A stretch of DNA of 50,220 nucleotides, taken from contig JAHHID010000058.1 of assembly GCA_019359015.1 (NCBI GenBank), positions 1-50,220 of the forward strand. Reading direction: 5' to 3'. Positions within the stretch are counted from its first letter, which is position 1. The number at the start of each line of letters is the position of its first letter. The DNA is from Spirirestis rafaelensis WJT71-NPBG6. Its GTDB lineage: Bacteria; Cyanobacteriota; Cyanobacteriia; Cyanobacteriales; Nostocaceae. The notes under the pieces were generated by a model. The model was not told the DNA's origin and did not search any database. It saw nothing but the letters and a program-made list of their open reading frames with translations. Both the position numbers and the translations under genes were made by a program. Shown piece after piece: positions 1 through 8,210 of this stretch.

Positions 1-51
1 TTCACGCTGAAAACTAGTAAAATGTCCTTTCGTTGGCTAAATAGTTCACAG

Positions 52-126
52 GAGCCGAGTGCTTGGAAACTTGCACGCTCGGTTCTTAGGGGGGAAAGGG
101 ATAGCAATATCCCTGACCTACCCGAT
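52..126 (+). mobile_element. 3' end of a group II intron (domains V and VI)
   Basis: Bases 52-87 match the group II intron domain V pattern: GAGCCGAGTGC, a GAAA loop near 66-69, then GCACGCTCGGTTC. The lower stem pairs fully, counting one G-U, and the two-base bulge on the 3' side is present. Two U-U mismatches in the upper stem make it slightly degenerate. Bases 88-126 form a domain VI-like hairpin with a GCAA loop and an unpaired A at 120, seven bases from the end, where the branch point is expected. The inferred 3' boundary is after ...CCCGAT at 126 (an AY end). The rest of the intron, including any reverse transcriptase, lies left of the window; bases 1-51 are probably domain IV. The intron points rightward, opposite to the gene it interrupts. 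Confidence 0.82.
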
Positions 127-388
127 TATCATTTGCAATACCTGAGCGTGCAAGCAGTTCTGAAAATGCCGAAGAATCGAAATTGAAACGATAATCGGGT
201 TGCATGATGGTGGTGAATGCGTTCCAGAAGATGGCACCTGGAATATGACCAGAGTTATAAACTGTGATATCCATATCGGTTTCGATAATACGCACTTTGC
301 GATGGCACAGAGTGCCCGCTGCGCGATCGCTCAAATGTTCAGCAACCCATTGAGTATCTACGAGAACTTCAGGATGAGCGTAATTCAA
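127..388 (-). pseudogene. Rhodanese-like sulfurtransferase, N-terminal part, broken by a group II intron
   Basis: About 88 residues of a thiosulfate/3-mercaptopyruvate sulfurtransferase-type rhodanese N-terminal domain remain, with VDTQWVAEHL at the start and YNSGHIPGAIFWNAF in the middle. Full-length two-domain members are about 280 aa with the catalytic Cys in the second half, which is absent here. Homology stops after SGIANDN, exactly where the intron 3' end lies (base 126); the frame then reads ten unrelated residues to a stop near 86. Because the intron is antisense to this gene, splicing could not restore the mRNA. The start codon overlaps the stop of the DUF6220 gene by 4 nt (ATGA), so the two were an operon. 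The other part of the gene should lie left of the window beyond the intron. Confidence 0.75.
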
Positions 389-831
389 GATAATGACTCC
401 TTATTGTCTGAAATATCAACAGCATTTGATCCGAACACCGTTTGCCGCACCCGATGAACTAGAGTTGTGGAAACAGAGAACAGCGTGAATCCGATAAGTG
501 GGTGGAATACTGCTAAAGGAAAAGGCGAATTTAGATGAATTGTGAGAAATTGCAGTCCCAGTAGTACTGCCATACTGGCTGTAAGGGTTTGCACTCGTCG
601 TGGAAACTCAATCAAGAACACCCATAAAAGCAGAATCGCTGTCAATCCGCTGTATCCGCGTACTAGCCAAACATGGATATTCCACCACTCAGGGTTGTGA
701 AAGAATGCGAGTCCTACCGTCAACACCTGGGCAATCAGACAGACATTGAAAAGCGTGGCTACCCAGTAAAAGCCAATTTGAAGCTTGCGTACAGATGGCT
801 GCACGCTATCAAAGTTAAAATCTATGGTCAT
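385..831 (-). CDS. DUF6220-like integral membrane protein
   Basis: A 148-aa hydrophobic protein with about four predicted membrane helices, around residues 20-45, 57-75, 80-100 and 105-128. Short polar ends face outward from this core. The overall pattern (WVATLFNVCLIAQVLTVGLAFF, then GFTLFSVSTTLVHRV near the end) resembles the DUF6220 family, which has no known reaction. It is the first gene of a leftward operon with the broken rhodanese gene and lies head to head with the LuxR regulator, 135 bp away. That regulator could therefore control it, but this is inference from position only. Confidence 0.6.
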   Translation of the reverse strand: MTIDFNFDSVQPSVRKLQIGFYWVATLFNVCLIAQVLTVGLAFFHNPEWWNIHVWLVRGYSGLTAILLLWVFLIEFPRRVQTLTASMAVLLGLQFLTIHLNSPFPLAVFHPLIGFTLFSVSTTLVHRVRQTVFGSNAVDISDNKESLS

Positions 832-966
832 GATTGATGATTCTTAAGGGAAATTAGGACTATGTTTCCGTCAATGTAATGAGAATGCGATCGCAACAAA
901 ATCTATACTAAGAACAGCCAGCGATCATGGCTAGTCCTCGAACGAGTACTCTTGGCAGCAGTAATA

Positions 967-1656
967 ATGACAAATTCCTTGCAGTCTTTATTTGAAGCAA
1001 TAGCTCATGCTAATGATGAGCAAGAATTACGACTGCACATAATGCTTAAAGTCAGTGAGTATTTTGTTGCCCAACGTTCAAAGCTTTTTTTATTTAATGA
1101 GCTTCCCTCTAGCCAGACAAATATTCCGGGCATGATGAAATTGGCTTTATCTTTAGAACATAATCCGGTTTTGCGCTACTTAGTTGAGCATCATGCTCCA
1201 GTTCATGAAGAATTGTTATTACCTTCTGGTATGTGGAAGACTATATGCTCGCGCGTTGATCACGGACATGTGATGGCTGGACCAATTGTCAGTAATGGTC
1301 GTCTTGTTGGCGGAGTTGGCTTTACCCGCGTTCAAGGTACTTCTGCTTTTAATGTTCGCAATCTTGCCGATCTAAGTGCGCTGTGTCTACATCTATCAAC
1401 CAAGTTAGCAACATTATGGTCGCAACAAATAGAATTTAATTCTTTGGCAATTAATCGCTTAACCCAGCGTGAAATTCAAATTGCTGAACTAGTAGCACAA
1501 GGGCTAACAAATGCTGAAATCGGTACAGCACTTTGGATTACAGAAAATTCTGTTAAGCAAGCTTTAAAACGGATATTTCGGAAGATTGAAGTTTCATCTC
1601 GTGCTGAATTAGTGGCACGCCTTTTCTCAAACACAAAACTTTTTCAATCCAAGTAA
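967..1656 (+). CDS. LuxR-type transcriptional regulator with GAF-like sensor region
   Basis: The C-terminal 65 residues form a LuxR-type helix-turn-helix: LTQREIQIAELVAQGLTNAEI, then ENSVKQALKRIFRKIEV. The first 150 residues look like a GAF-type sensory domain and contain no receiver aspartate motif, so this is probably a one-component regulator; no ligand can be inferred. An in-frame TTG at 952 is possible, but the ATG at 967 begins the likely conserved N-terminus (MTNSLQSLFEAIAHAND). Neither has a clear Shine-Dalgarno. The gene diverges from the DUF6220/rhodanese operon, an arrangement common for a local regulator. Confidence 0.8.
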   Translation: MTNSLQSLFEAIAHANDEQELRLHIMLKVSEYFVAQRSKLFLFNELPSSQTNIPGMMKLALSLEHNPVLRYLVEHHAPVHEELLLPSGMWKTICSRVDHGHVMAGPIVSNGRLVGGVGFTRVQGTSAFNVRNLADLSALCLHLSTKLATLWSQQIEFNSLAINRLTQREIQIAELVAQGLTNAEIGTALWITENSVKQALKRIFRKIEVSSRAELVARLFSNTKLFQSK

Positions 1657-1738
1657 TCGCGATCAAATCGCAGAGAAAGATGTAAGGTTAGCATAGAGTT
1701 TTTATTTTTTATTTTTATTTAACAGGGGGATGCAGTAG

Positions 1739-2188
1739 ATGCGGAGGCTATTTAAGCGAATTGCAGAATCTACCACAGATGAAAAATTTATGCACCACAT
1801 TGAAAGCATAGAGGTGGTAGTTTCCAAAGTTTTATCTGTTGCGATGGTCGTGGTAATTTTGGTAGCAATTTTTGACTTGGGAGTTCTTCTTATTAAAGAA
1901 CTTTTTTCCACGCCATATGGTGAAATAAACAAAACATTATTTAAAATATTTGGTTTATTTTTAAATATTTTAATTGCTTTAGAAATTTTAGAAAATATTA
2001 CGGCTTATCTGCGAAAACATGTTGTGCAGGTTGAGTTAGTTATTGTAACTTCTTTGATTGCTGTATCTCGAAAAATTATTATACTCGATTTAGAAAAAAC
2101 CGATGGTGTTGAACTAATTGGGTTAGCAATTGCTATTTTCGCTTTATCAATAAGTTATTGGATTATTCGTTACAGTAATTCCAAATGA
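1739..2188 (+). CDS. PsiE-like phosphate-starvation-inducible membrane protein
   Basis: A 149-aa protein with about four membrane helices (roughly residues 32-52, 65-85, 95-113 and 124-143). The order of helices and the polar loop with LRKHVVQVELVIVTSLIAVSRKIIILD fit the PsiE family, induced by phosphate starvation in enterobacteria but without a known biochemical activity. The sequence GGGGGATGCAGTAG just before the ATG offers a purine-rich ribosome site. Its stop overlaps a possible start of the NarM-like gene (ATGA at 2185), so the pair is probably co-transcribed. Confidence 0.75.
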   Translation: MRRLFKRIAESTTDEKFMHHIESIEVVVSKVLSVAMVVVILVAIFDLGVLLIKELFSTPYGEINKTLFKIFGLFLNILIALEILENITAYLRKHVVQVELVIVTSLIAVSRKIIILDLEKTDGVELIGLAIAIFALSISYWIIRYSNSK

Positions 2189-2214
2189 AAATATTAAATT
2201 ATCGCTGGAATATT

Positions 2215-2673
2215 ATGGCAGTCTTTTTTAAATTCGAGGCAGATTTTGTTGAATCTCTACGTTGCATTCCTATGCAAGTGCGCTACAAACTCGATACTTG
2301 TGGTATCAAGCTGAAATTATCTGATTGGAACCACATGACGCAAGTGGAACGTGAAGCTTTAGTGGAACTACCTTGCACGACAGAAAGCGAAATTCAAGCT
2401 TACGGCGAGTATCTCCAGAATTTGATTTTACAACGCAACGGCACACCAGCGGCAACATTATATATTGAGCCGGCTCCTGCATGGATGGATGCTAATACTG
2501 TGCCAGATAGCCTTCACAGAAAAGCTGAAGAAATAGGTGTTACCCTTACACCCCAACAGTGGAAAGATTTAACTCCCTTACAGCGTTTTTCTTTGATTAA
2601 ACTCAGTCGTCCCGGACATGAAAACGAAAATTTCCCCAAAGCGATCGCCGAATTTAATTTAGTTAGGAGTTAG
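2215..2673 (+). CDS. Nitrate reductase-associated protein (NarM-like)
   Basis: The sequence FKFEADFVESLRCIPMQVRY, followed by KLDTCGIKLKLSDW, is characteristic of the cyanobacterial nitrate reductase-associated protein family (PF09655 type), to which NarM belongs. NarM is needed for active nitrate reductase in Synechococcus. From the ATG at 2215 the protein is 152 aa; a start at 2185 overlapping the PsiE stop would add ten residues with no likeness to the family. The C-terminal half partly repeats the first (an LTPQQWKDLTPLQRFSLIKL stretch mirrors LKLSDWNHMTQVEREALVEL). No nitrate reductase or transporter gene is visible here, so the gene is separated from its usual functional partners. Confidence 0.75.
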   Translation: MAVFFKFEADFVESLRCIPMQVRYKLDTCGIKLKLSDWNHMTQVEREALVELPCTTESEIQAYGEYLQNLILQRNGTPAATLYIEPAPAWMDANTVPDSLHRKAEEIGVTLTPQQWKDLTPLQRFSLIKLSRPGHENENFPKAIAEFNLVRS

Positions 2674-2734
2674 GAGTTAAGAATAATTAATTTGTAACAA
2701 CTAACAAGTAGCAACTAACCAAGGAAAGAATAAT

Positions 2735-3337
2735 ATGTCTGCAAATAAAATTTTAATGATTGTTGGCGACTATGTGGAAGATTACGAAGTGATGGTTCCC
2801 TTCCAAGCGTTGCAAATGGTAGGATATACCGTTCATGCAGTTTGCCCCGATAAAAAATCAGGCGACAAGGTGCGAACTGCCGTTCACGACTTTGAGGGAG
2901 ATCAGACTTATAGTGAAAAACCTGGTCATAACTTTACTTTAAACGCCACATTTGACGAAATAAAAGCCGAAACTTACGATGCTTTAGTTATTCCCGGAGG
3001 ACGCGCACCAGAATATATCCGCCTGAATCGCACGGTGTTAGAAATAACCCGTCATTTTGCCCAAGCGAACAAACCCATCGCTGCTATCTGTCACGGTTTA
3101 CAGTTGTTAGCAGCTGCTGATGTACTTCAGGGCAAACGTTGTACTGCTTACCCTGCCTGTAGTCCAGATGTAAGTAGTGCTGGTGGTATTTACGTAGATA
3201 TTCCCGCTGATGAGGCAATAGTTGATGGTAATTTAGTGACGGCTCAGGCTTGGCTTGCTCATCCCCGGTGGCTAGCTGAATTCCTTAAACTACTGGGTAC
3301 AAAGGTAGAGCATCTAGAGGTAGCGAAAGTTAATTAA
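2735..3337 (+). CDS. DJ-1/PfpI family protein
   Basis: A 200-aa class I glutamine amidotransferase-like protein. The nucleophile elbow [13 protein letters not shown] carries the conserved Cys, and [15 protein letters not shown] supplies the usual strand and loop before it. Length and motif order match DJ-1/PfpI proteins, whose members act as proteases, glyoxalases/deglycases or chaperones; which one applies cannot be read from sequence. AAGGAAAGAATAAT before the ATG gives a good ribosome site. It follows the NarM-like gene by 61 bp, so read-through is possible. The spacer holds short repeats (GTTAGGAGTTAGGAGTTA-like). Confidence 0.88.
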   Translation: MSANKILMIVGDYVEDYEVMVPFQALQMVGYTVHAVCPDKKSGDKVRTAVHDFEGDQTYSEKPGHNFTLNATFDEIKAETYDALVIPGGRAPEYIRLNRTVLEITRHFAQANKPIAAICHGLQLLAAADVLQGKRCTAYPACSPDVSSAGGIYVDIPADEAIVDGNLVTAQAWLAHPRWLAEFLKLLGTKVEHLEVAKVN

Positions 3338-3766
3338 GTGTCTTAGTTTATAAGTTTTGAGATAGTCAGTAGTCAGAGGTGAATTGTCAGTCACAAAAAA
3401 TAACTGACTACTGAGCGCTAAAAATTTATACTTTTTATATTTTTAAATACAATTAGTCTTAGTAAACACTACTAATATTTAATAAATTACCATAAATCTA
3501 AACTTTAATAGGGTGCTTTAAAGCAGATAATCTCTGAGCTATAACCTCATACAACTGACCAAAAAGAATGCATCAAAATAGCTTAGATAGACAGAATACT
3601 TACGTGTCTGGGATAATAGTATCTTAAATTTTGATTTATAAATTTCTAATTGTTTAACAGTAAGTGAGGCTATATTGTATTTAGCAATGCTGCTGTTGAT
3701 GTGGCTACGGTTAAATCCTGCTACCAGATAATTTCTAGAATTAATTTAGAAACGAATTCTAACTCG
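3338..3766. other. Intergenic region without a recognised gene
   Basis: A/T-rich spacer between the DJ-1 gene and the FHA-PrsW gene. A short imperfect repeat of GTCAGTAGTCAG / CTGACTACTGA near 3366-3415 could form a hairpin downstream of the DJ-1 gene but has no U-tract. No RNA gene or conserved small ORF was seen. Confidence 0.5.
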
Positions 3767-5137
3767 ATGATAGGGAAAAACGTAAGACATAATGCTTTTC
3801 TGCGGCTAGTGTCTGGTAATGAAGCAGTTTTAGGGTCAGCATCTCGCTACTCGCTGCTCGCCAGTAAAGACGCGGTAATTGGACGTGATCCCAATTGCCA
3901 AGTTGTCTTCGATGCCATGATGTATCGGATGGTATCCCGTCGTCATGCGGTGGTTCGTCCCGTGTCTTCATCCACAGATGCAAGATTTAGCTGGGTAATT
4001 TCTGATCTAAATAGTGCTAATGGCACTTATTTAAATGGAAAACGCTTGCAAGGTACTCAGGAATTGCAACCAGGCGATCGCATTACTCTGGGTTATGACG
4101 GTCCAGAATTACTCTTTGAATACGAACTCATCTCCCAAGCAACGGTGATGTCGCAACCTGCTTCTAAACCGTTACCACCGGCGACTCCTCTCCAGTCGAT
4201 GCAAAGACCAGATTCTGTAAGCTTCACTCAACTATTTCCGATTATTTCTACTGGCAAAGATTTAACTCGTAAAGCATATCTGATACCAGGAATGCTGACA
4301 GTAGTTTTTGTAGTGCTCATGTTTGCCACGGTAGGTCATCCGCAAGCCAATCAAGTTATTGTCGCTACTTACATCGCTTTTGCGGCTTACTATTTTGTCT
4401 ACCAGCTTTGCGGCAAACAAAAGCCTTGGTGGGTGCTACTGGCTTCAGCCTTGGCGACAACGCTGATTTTAGTCAGTCCTTTGTTAGATATATTTATCTT
4501 CGTATTTCGCGTTATCTTACCTGGTCAGTTGCCCTCTCCTGAAGATCCTACCACCTTCACAGAGTTACTAGTGCGTTACTTTTTTGGCGCAGGCTTGATG
4601 GAGGAATTACTGAAGGCTTTGCCAGTATTAGGAGCCTTTGCGATCGCCAGAGTACTACCCTCGCCTTTACGCGAACGTGTCGGTGTTTGGGAACCTCTAG
4701 ATGGCATTCTCCTTGGAACTGCTTCGGCTGTGGGTTTCACACTCTTAGAAACTCTGGGGCAATATGTACCTTACATTACTCAAAATGCATCAGTACAATC
4801 GGGGGTAGCGGCTGGTCAACTGGTCGGATTGCAACTGTTAATTCCTCGCATTTTAGGCTCTGTTGCCGGACATATGGCTTACAGCGGGTATCTAGGCTAT
4901 TTTATCGGGTTGGCTGTTCTCAAACCCCGTAGGAGTTGGCAGATTCTGCCGATTGGTTATTTTAGCGCTTCAGCACTTCACGCTTTGTGGAACGCAACAG
5001 GATCTATCAATGCCTTGCTTTTGGTGGTCGTTGGGGTGTTGTCTTACGCCTTTTTAATGGCAGCAATTCTCAAAGCGCGGGTACTATCTCCAACGCGATC
5101 GCAAAATTTCGCTACCCGTTTTATCGGACCTAAATAA
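3767..5137 (+). CDS. FHA domain fused to PrsW-type intramembrane protease
   Basis: Counting from the ATG at 3767 (456 aa), residues about 28-120 form an FHA phosphothreonine-binding domain: IGRDPNCQV, SRRHAVV and SANGTYLNGKRL are all present. A linker rich in Pro/Ser leads to about eight membrane helices matching PrsW (a CPBP/PrsW glutamic-type intramembrane protease). Its motifs are EELLK at about 279-283, GFTLLE ending at E328, a GHMAYSG His at about 369 and ALHALWN His at about 405. The predicted role is membrane proteolysis steered by Thr phosphorylation of a partner, with the FHA domain cytoplasmic. A GTG at 3701 would add 22 residues; no clear Shine-Dalgarno supports either. Nearby FHA and PP2C genes strengthen the phospho-signalling link. 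Confidence 0.85.
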   Translation: MIGKNVRHNAFLRLVSGNEAVLGSASRYSLLASKDAVIGRDPNCQVVFDAMMYRMVSRRHAVVRPVSSSTDARFSWVISDLNSANGTYLNGKRLQGTQELQPGDRITLGYDGPELLFEYELISQATVMSQPASKPLPPATPLQSMQRPDSVSFTQLFPIISTGKDLTRKAYLIPGMLTVVFVVLMFATVGHPQANQVIVATYIAFAAYYFVYQLCGKQKPWWVLLASALATTLILVSPLLDIFIFVFRVILPGQLPSPEDPTTFTELLVRYFFGAGLMEELLKALPVLGAFAIARVLPSPLRERVGVWEPLDGILLGTASAVGFTLLETLGQYVPYITQNASVQSGVAAGQLVGLQLLIPRILGSVAGHMAYSGYLGYFIGLAVLKPRRSWQILPIGYFSASALHALWNATGSINALLLVVVGVLSYAFLMAAILKARVLSPTRSQNFATRFIGPK

Positions 5138-5474
5138 GAGATGAGGGGACAAGGGGACTAGTACTTTTCAATTTCCTTGGATGCTTTACCTACAAGGCGC
5201 TACGTTTGTTGAACTTCAATTATCTTTTATCTCTTTGGGTAGATGACGCTTGTCTTGCATATATTGTAATTTTATGCTGAAATGGTAAATTTATACCTTG
5301 ATAAAGATAATTAAAGATTCTGAAAATGGCACATAGAGCGTGAAGATAACGCAGGCATCAGATAAAGACAAAAACCTTACTGTACAAGTCTTTTTACCTT
5401 CTGCCTTTTTATAGTAGCAACATAAGTGCTATATGCTTTTCAAAGCGGGTTTGCCAGATAATAAAATTATAAAT
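5138..5474. other. Intergenic region between convergent genes
   Basis: A 337-bp A/T-rich spacer separating the FHA-PrsW gene and the leftward 215-aa gene. No RNA gene, clear terminator hairpin with U-tract, or coding remnant was recognised. Confidence 0.5.
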
Positions 5475-6122
5475 TTAAGTTTCTGATTTAAACCCATTTA
5501 ATTGCGTGAAGGCATAGTGAGCGATCGCTAAACTAACTTTTGCTTGTTCGATTTGAGATAAAGCTGTCCACTCTCGATTGTCGATCTCCGTAATTGTAGA
5601 TTCTGCATTTTGCGGTTCGCTACCTCGCATGGCAGAAGCGTAAGGACGCGCTAGAACTAAAAGGTCTTCTGTTCCCCAATTTGGTAGTACAGTCTGAACA
5701 CATTCAACTAATAATTGATCGCCAATTGCTCGGCTAGTATTTAACATCTCTGATGCAGTATGAGCGATCGCGTTTAGCCAACTTTGGGGTACACTAGCAG
5801 CAAAAGCCGAATGTAAAGTTTTTTCAAGATTCCCTAAAGCAGATTCTTTTGTATTACATTTGTAGTGTGAACATTCAGAAATCTCAGACCAAAGGGTGTC
5901 AAGTTTTTCGTAAAAAGCCTGCGAACCAGTTGTCAGTTCTTCATCTGTTAAATCTTGAGCGAATTGCTCTTCTAGTTCTTGAAAATACATTTCTGACTCT
6001 TCGTCAGCGGGATTCCAGGGATAAGTTGCATCTTCAGGTTCTAGCAAAGCTTCCAACAATTCTAAATCGAATTGAGAGGGTAAAGAATAGGAAGTTTCTG
6101 AAGCGTTTATATTTTTAACCAT
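5475..6122 (-). CDS. Acidic hypothetical protein
   Basis: Function not recognised. The 215-aa protein is strongly acidic in its first 70 residues (many Glu/Asp, e.g. LLEALLEPEDATYPWNPADE) and more neutral and helical afterwards. There is no signal peptide or membrane segment. Two cysteines lie close together at CSHYKC (about residues 83-88), but a metal site is not proven. GGGAGA eight bases before the ATG is a convincing ribosome site, which supports a real gene, as does HIP1-containing codon use. It lies between an FHA-PrsW and a CHAT-FHA gene, 285 bp downstream of the latter on the same strand, and may belong to the same signalling group. Confidence 0.6.
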   Translation of the reverse strand: MVKNINASETSYSLPSQFDLELLEALLEPEDATYPWNPADEESEMYFQELEEQFAQDLTDEELTTGSQAFYEKLDTLWSEISECSHYKCNTKESALGNLEKTLHSAFAASVPQSWLNAIAHTASEMLNTSRAIGDQLLVECVQTVLPNWGTEDLLVLARPYASAMRGSEPQNAESTITEIDNREWTALSQIEQAKVSLAIAHYAFTQLNGFKSET

Positions 6123-6331
6123 TTGTCGTCTCCCGATTGATTATTTAGCAATATTGACAGCTACAGCTGGAAGAATGTCATTTCCGTAAAATAAATTTGA
6201 TTTATTTGAGAGTGAGATCTGATTTTTCAAACGATTTATAGTGGCAAAAATTCTATTTATTTGTTATTAGCCCCTGATGTTACTCTGGGAATTAACAAAT
6301 AAACTCCCATTATAAAAAATTATTTTATTTT

Positions 6332-6402
6332 TAGTTCCTAGTCCCCAGCCCCCAGTCCCTAGTCCCTAGTCCCCAGTCCCTAGTCCCTAGTCCCTAGTCC
6401 CT
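6332..6402. repeat. Heptanucleotide tandem repeat (STRR type)
   Basis: About ten copies of a 7-bp unit, AGTCCCT / AGTCCCC variants, lie between the CHAT-FHA stop and the upstream end of the 215-aa gene. Short tandemly repeated heptamers of this kind are common in heterocystous cyanobacteria; a second array of the same motif is at 47635-47741. Confidence 0.85.
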
Positions 6403-6406
6403 CAGT

Positions 6407-7984
6407 TTAAGAATCTTCAATAATAAACTGCCATATTTCACCTTTAGAACTACCAAACTTTAACTGCATTCCCGATTTTAAGGGTACTTCCTCCCGGAGG
6501 ATTTGTTGCCAGCTGTTAGCAGCTAAAAACCAAGTTCCGTAACTGGACAAATCTTGCAGGGAATAAGTTCGGATGGGAGTAGCACCGCTGAGATTATTTC
6601 GGCATAAAATTTCCGCGTGGCGTTTAGAAACAGATCCTTCTGGAATGACGATATCATTATCTTTTGTGCGACCGATACGGGTGACACCATTTCGTAAAAA
6701 GCAGCTTACGCCTTTGTCAAGCGATCGCAAACAAGCAGTAGGAACCGACGAACTTATACTGGGGATGGCAGTTTCCGGGAGTTCGGTAATTCCTTCATCA
6801 AAGCTCTTAATCAGTTCGCCATTAAAATTGGGATGTAAATAGAGAACTGGTAAAGTCCAAGCGGGTTGATTGAACTTATAAATTGTTAATAAATGTTGCC
6901 TTGCTTCTGCTACAGCTTCATCAATTGGTAAACGCTTTCGCAAAGCTTGGGCAAAAGCTTGAATAAAACTTAGACTCTCATCATCGCGAATTTGGTCGCG
7001 CATTGCCAAAACTGCCGGAACACCATGACGAATCAGCACTTCTGCCAAACTACTAGAGGGTATAGCTTGGCGATTCACCGCAGCTGGTTGTGCTCCCCAA
7101 CAGGCATTAAAAACCGCCAAATTCACGTTATTGCGGGTTAATACTTGCGCTAATTCTATGCCATTAAGTGTCATGCCTGGTTGCAAAAACAGTAAACCTC
7201 CATCTGGTGCTGGCAGACCATGACCGGCATAAAATAAAACATTATATTCTCTACTTTCTAGCTCTTGAATCAACTCTTGTGGAGTTGGTTGCAAAAGTGT
7301 AGTCACCGTACATGGCGCATATGCTTGAGAATGATTACCGACTACAGGACTATCGCAAAGAGTTTTTTTGAGAATAACCGCTTCTTGTTCGAGCTGGAGT
7401 TTATGGTCATATCCCAAAACCAGCAGAATATTTAAAGCTGGATCTGTTCGCAAATCCGGCAGAGGGTCTACTTCTGTGGTTGTGCGACTAAAGAACACTT
7501 GTTTACTAAGGGAAATTGCGGCTTGACCAGCTTCCCTCTGCATAATTTCCCAAGGTAGAGCGATAAGGTCTGGGTCACGAATTTCCAGTCGCAAGCGCAA
7601 AGGTGTATGCTCACCCATAGCCATGCCTTGACTGCGTTCTAGACTACCGAGAATAGCGCCGTCAAATACCCAGCGCCACAGGTTTATTCCCAAGTATTGC
7701 ATCAGACGACTAGTGTAAGGACCGGCGGTCTGACCATTCGGGGGTGAAACCAAGTCCATAGTCTGTGGCTTTGTAGGTGGAGCTGTTGAACCGGGAGGAA
7801 GATCCAACCGACCATGACCAGCAAACATTTCCTGCCACTCAATCCATGCTTGAGTAAGGTGTGGGGACCATACACAGTCATGGTGAGCATAACCACTAGG
7901 ATAGGGGGCGTTGACCACCCAAATGGCGAAGTTGTCGGTGCCTATGTTGACGAGACGGGCGATCGCCAGGTTCAGGGATGGCAT
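6407..7984 (-). CDS. CHAT (caspase-like) protease with C-terminal FHA domain
   Basis: The 525-aa protein has a CHAT peptidase domain over about residues 130-385. The catalytic pair appears intact: His255 in VLFYAGHG and Cys295 in VFNACWG. The spacing and the following GVPAVLAMRDQI and PAWTLPVLYLHP motifs are typical. An FHA domain follows at about 425-520 (IGRTKDNDIVIP, SKRHAEI, LQDLSSYGTWF). The predicted role is a cytoplasmic Cys protease directed to, or switched by, phosphothreonine-bearing partners. No signal peptide or membrane helix is seen. It precedes the 215-aa gene and lies after the PP2C gene on the same strand (226 bp gap), forming a leftward run. Confidence 0.88.
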   Translation of the reverse strand: MPSLNLAIARLVNIGTDNFAIWVVNAPYPSGYAHHDCVWSPHLTQAWIEWQEMFAGHGRLDLPPGSTAPPTKPQTMDLVSPPNGQTAGPYTSRLMQYLGINLWRWVFDGAILGSLERSQGMAMGEHTPLRLRLEIRDPDLIALPWEIMQREAGQAAISLSKQVFFSRTTTEVDPLPDLRTDPALNILLVLGYDHKLQLEQEAVILKKTLCDSPVVGNHSQAYAPCTVTTLLQPTPQELIQELESREYNVLFYAGHGLPAPDGGLLFLQPGMTLNGIELAQVLTRNNVNLAVFNACWGAQPAAVNRQAIPSSSLAEVLIRHGVPAVLAMRDQIRDDESLSFIQAFAQALRKRLPIDEAVAEARQHLLTIYKFNQPAWTLPVLYLHPNFNGELIKSFDEGITELPETAIPSISSSVPTACLRSLDKGVSCFLRNGVTRIGRTKDNDIVIPEGSVSKRHAEILCRNNLSGATPIRTYSLQDLSSYGTWFLAANSWQQILREEVPLKSGMQLKFGSSKGEIWQFIIEDS

Positions 7985-8210
7985 GGATTCATTAAACTAA
8001 AAGGTTTAATCAAATAATTTCAAAGAACAATTATACAAGGCAAAAATTTCTGCCTTGCTAATTTTTTCTTCTGATTCTTCCCTTATTATTTTAGGTTTTT
8101 TTTAGTTTATCGATTCTTTTACTTAAGACCTCAAGACTCATTCTATATTCGCCTTTCCCCTTTCCCCTGACTTCTGCAAGAAGTCTTTAGTTGTCCTTCC
8201 ATAACTGGTG

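Noticed and set aside
200-457. Rightward 85-codon frame at the left end
   Set aside because: It is the antisense of the rhodanese and DUF6220 coding sequences.
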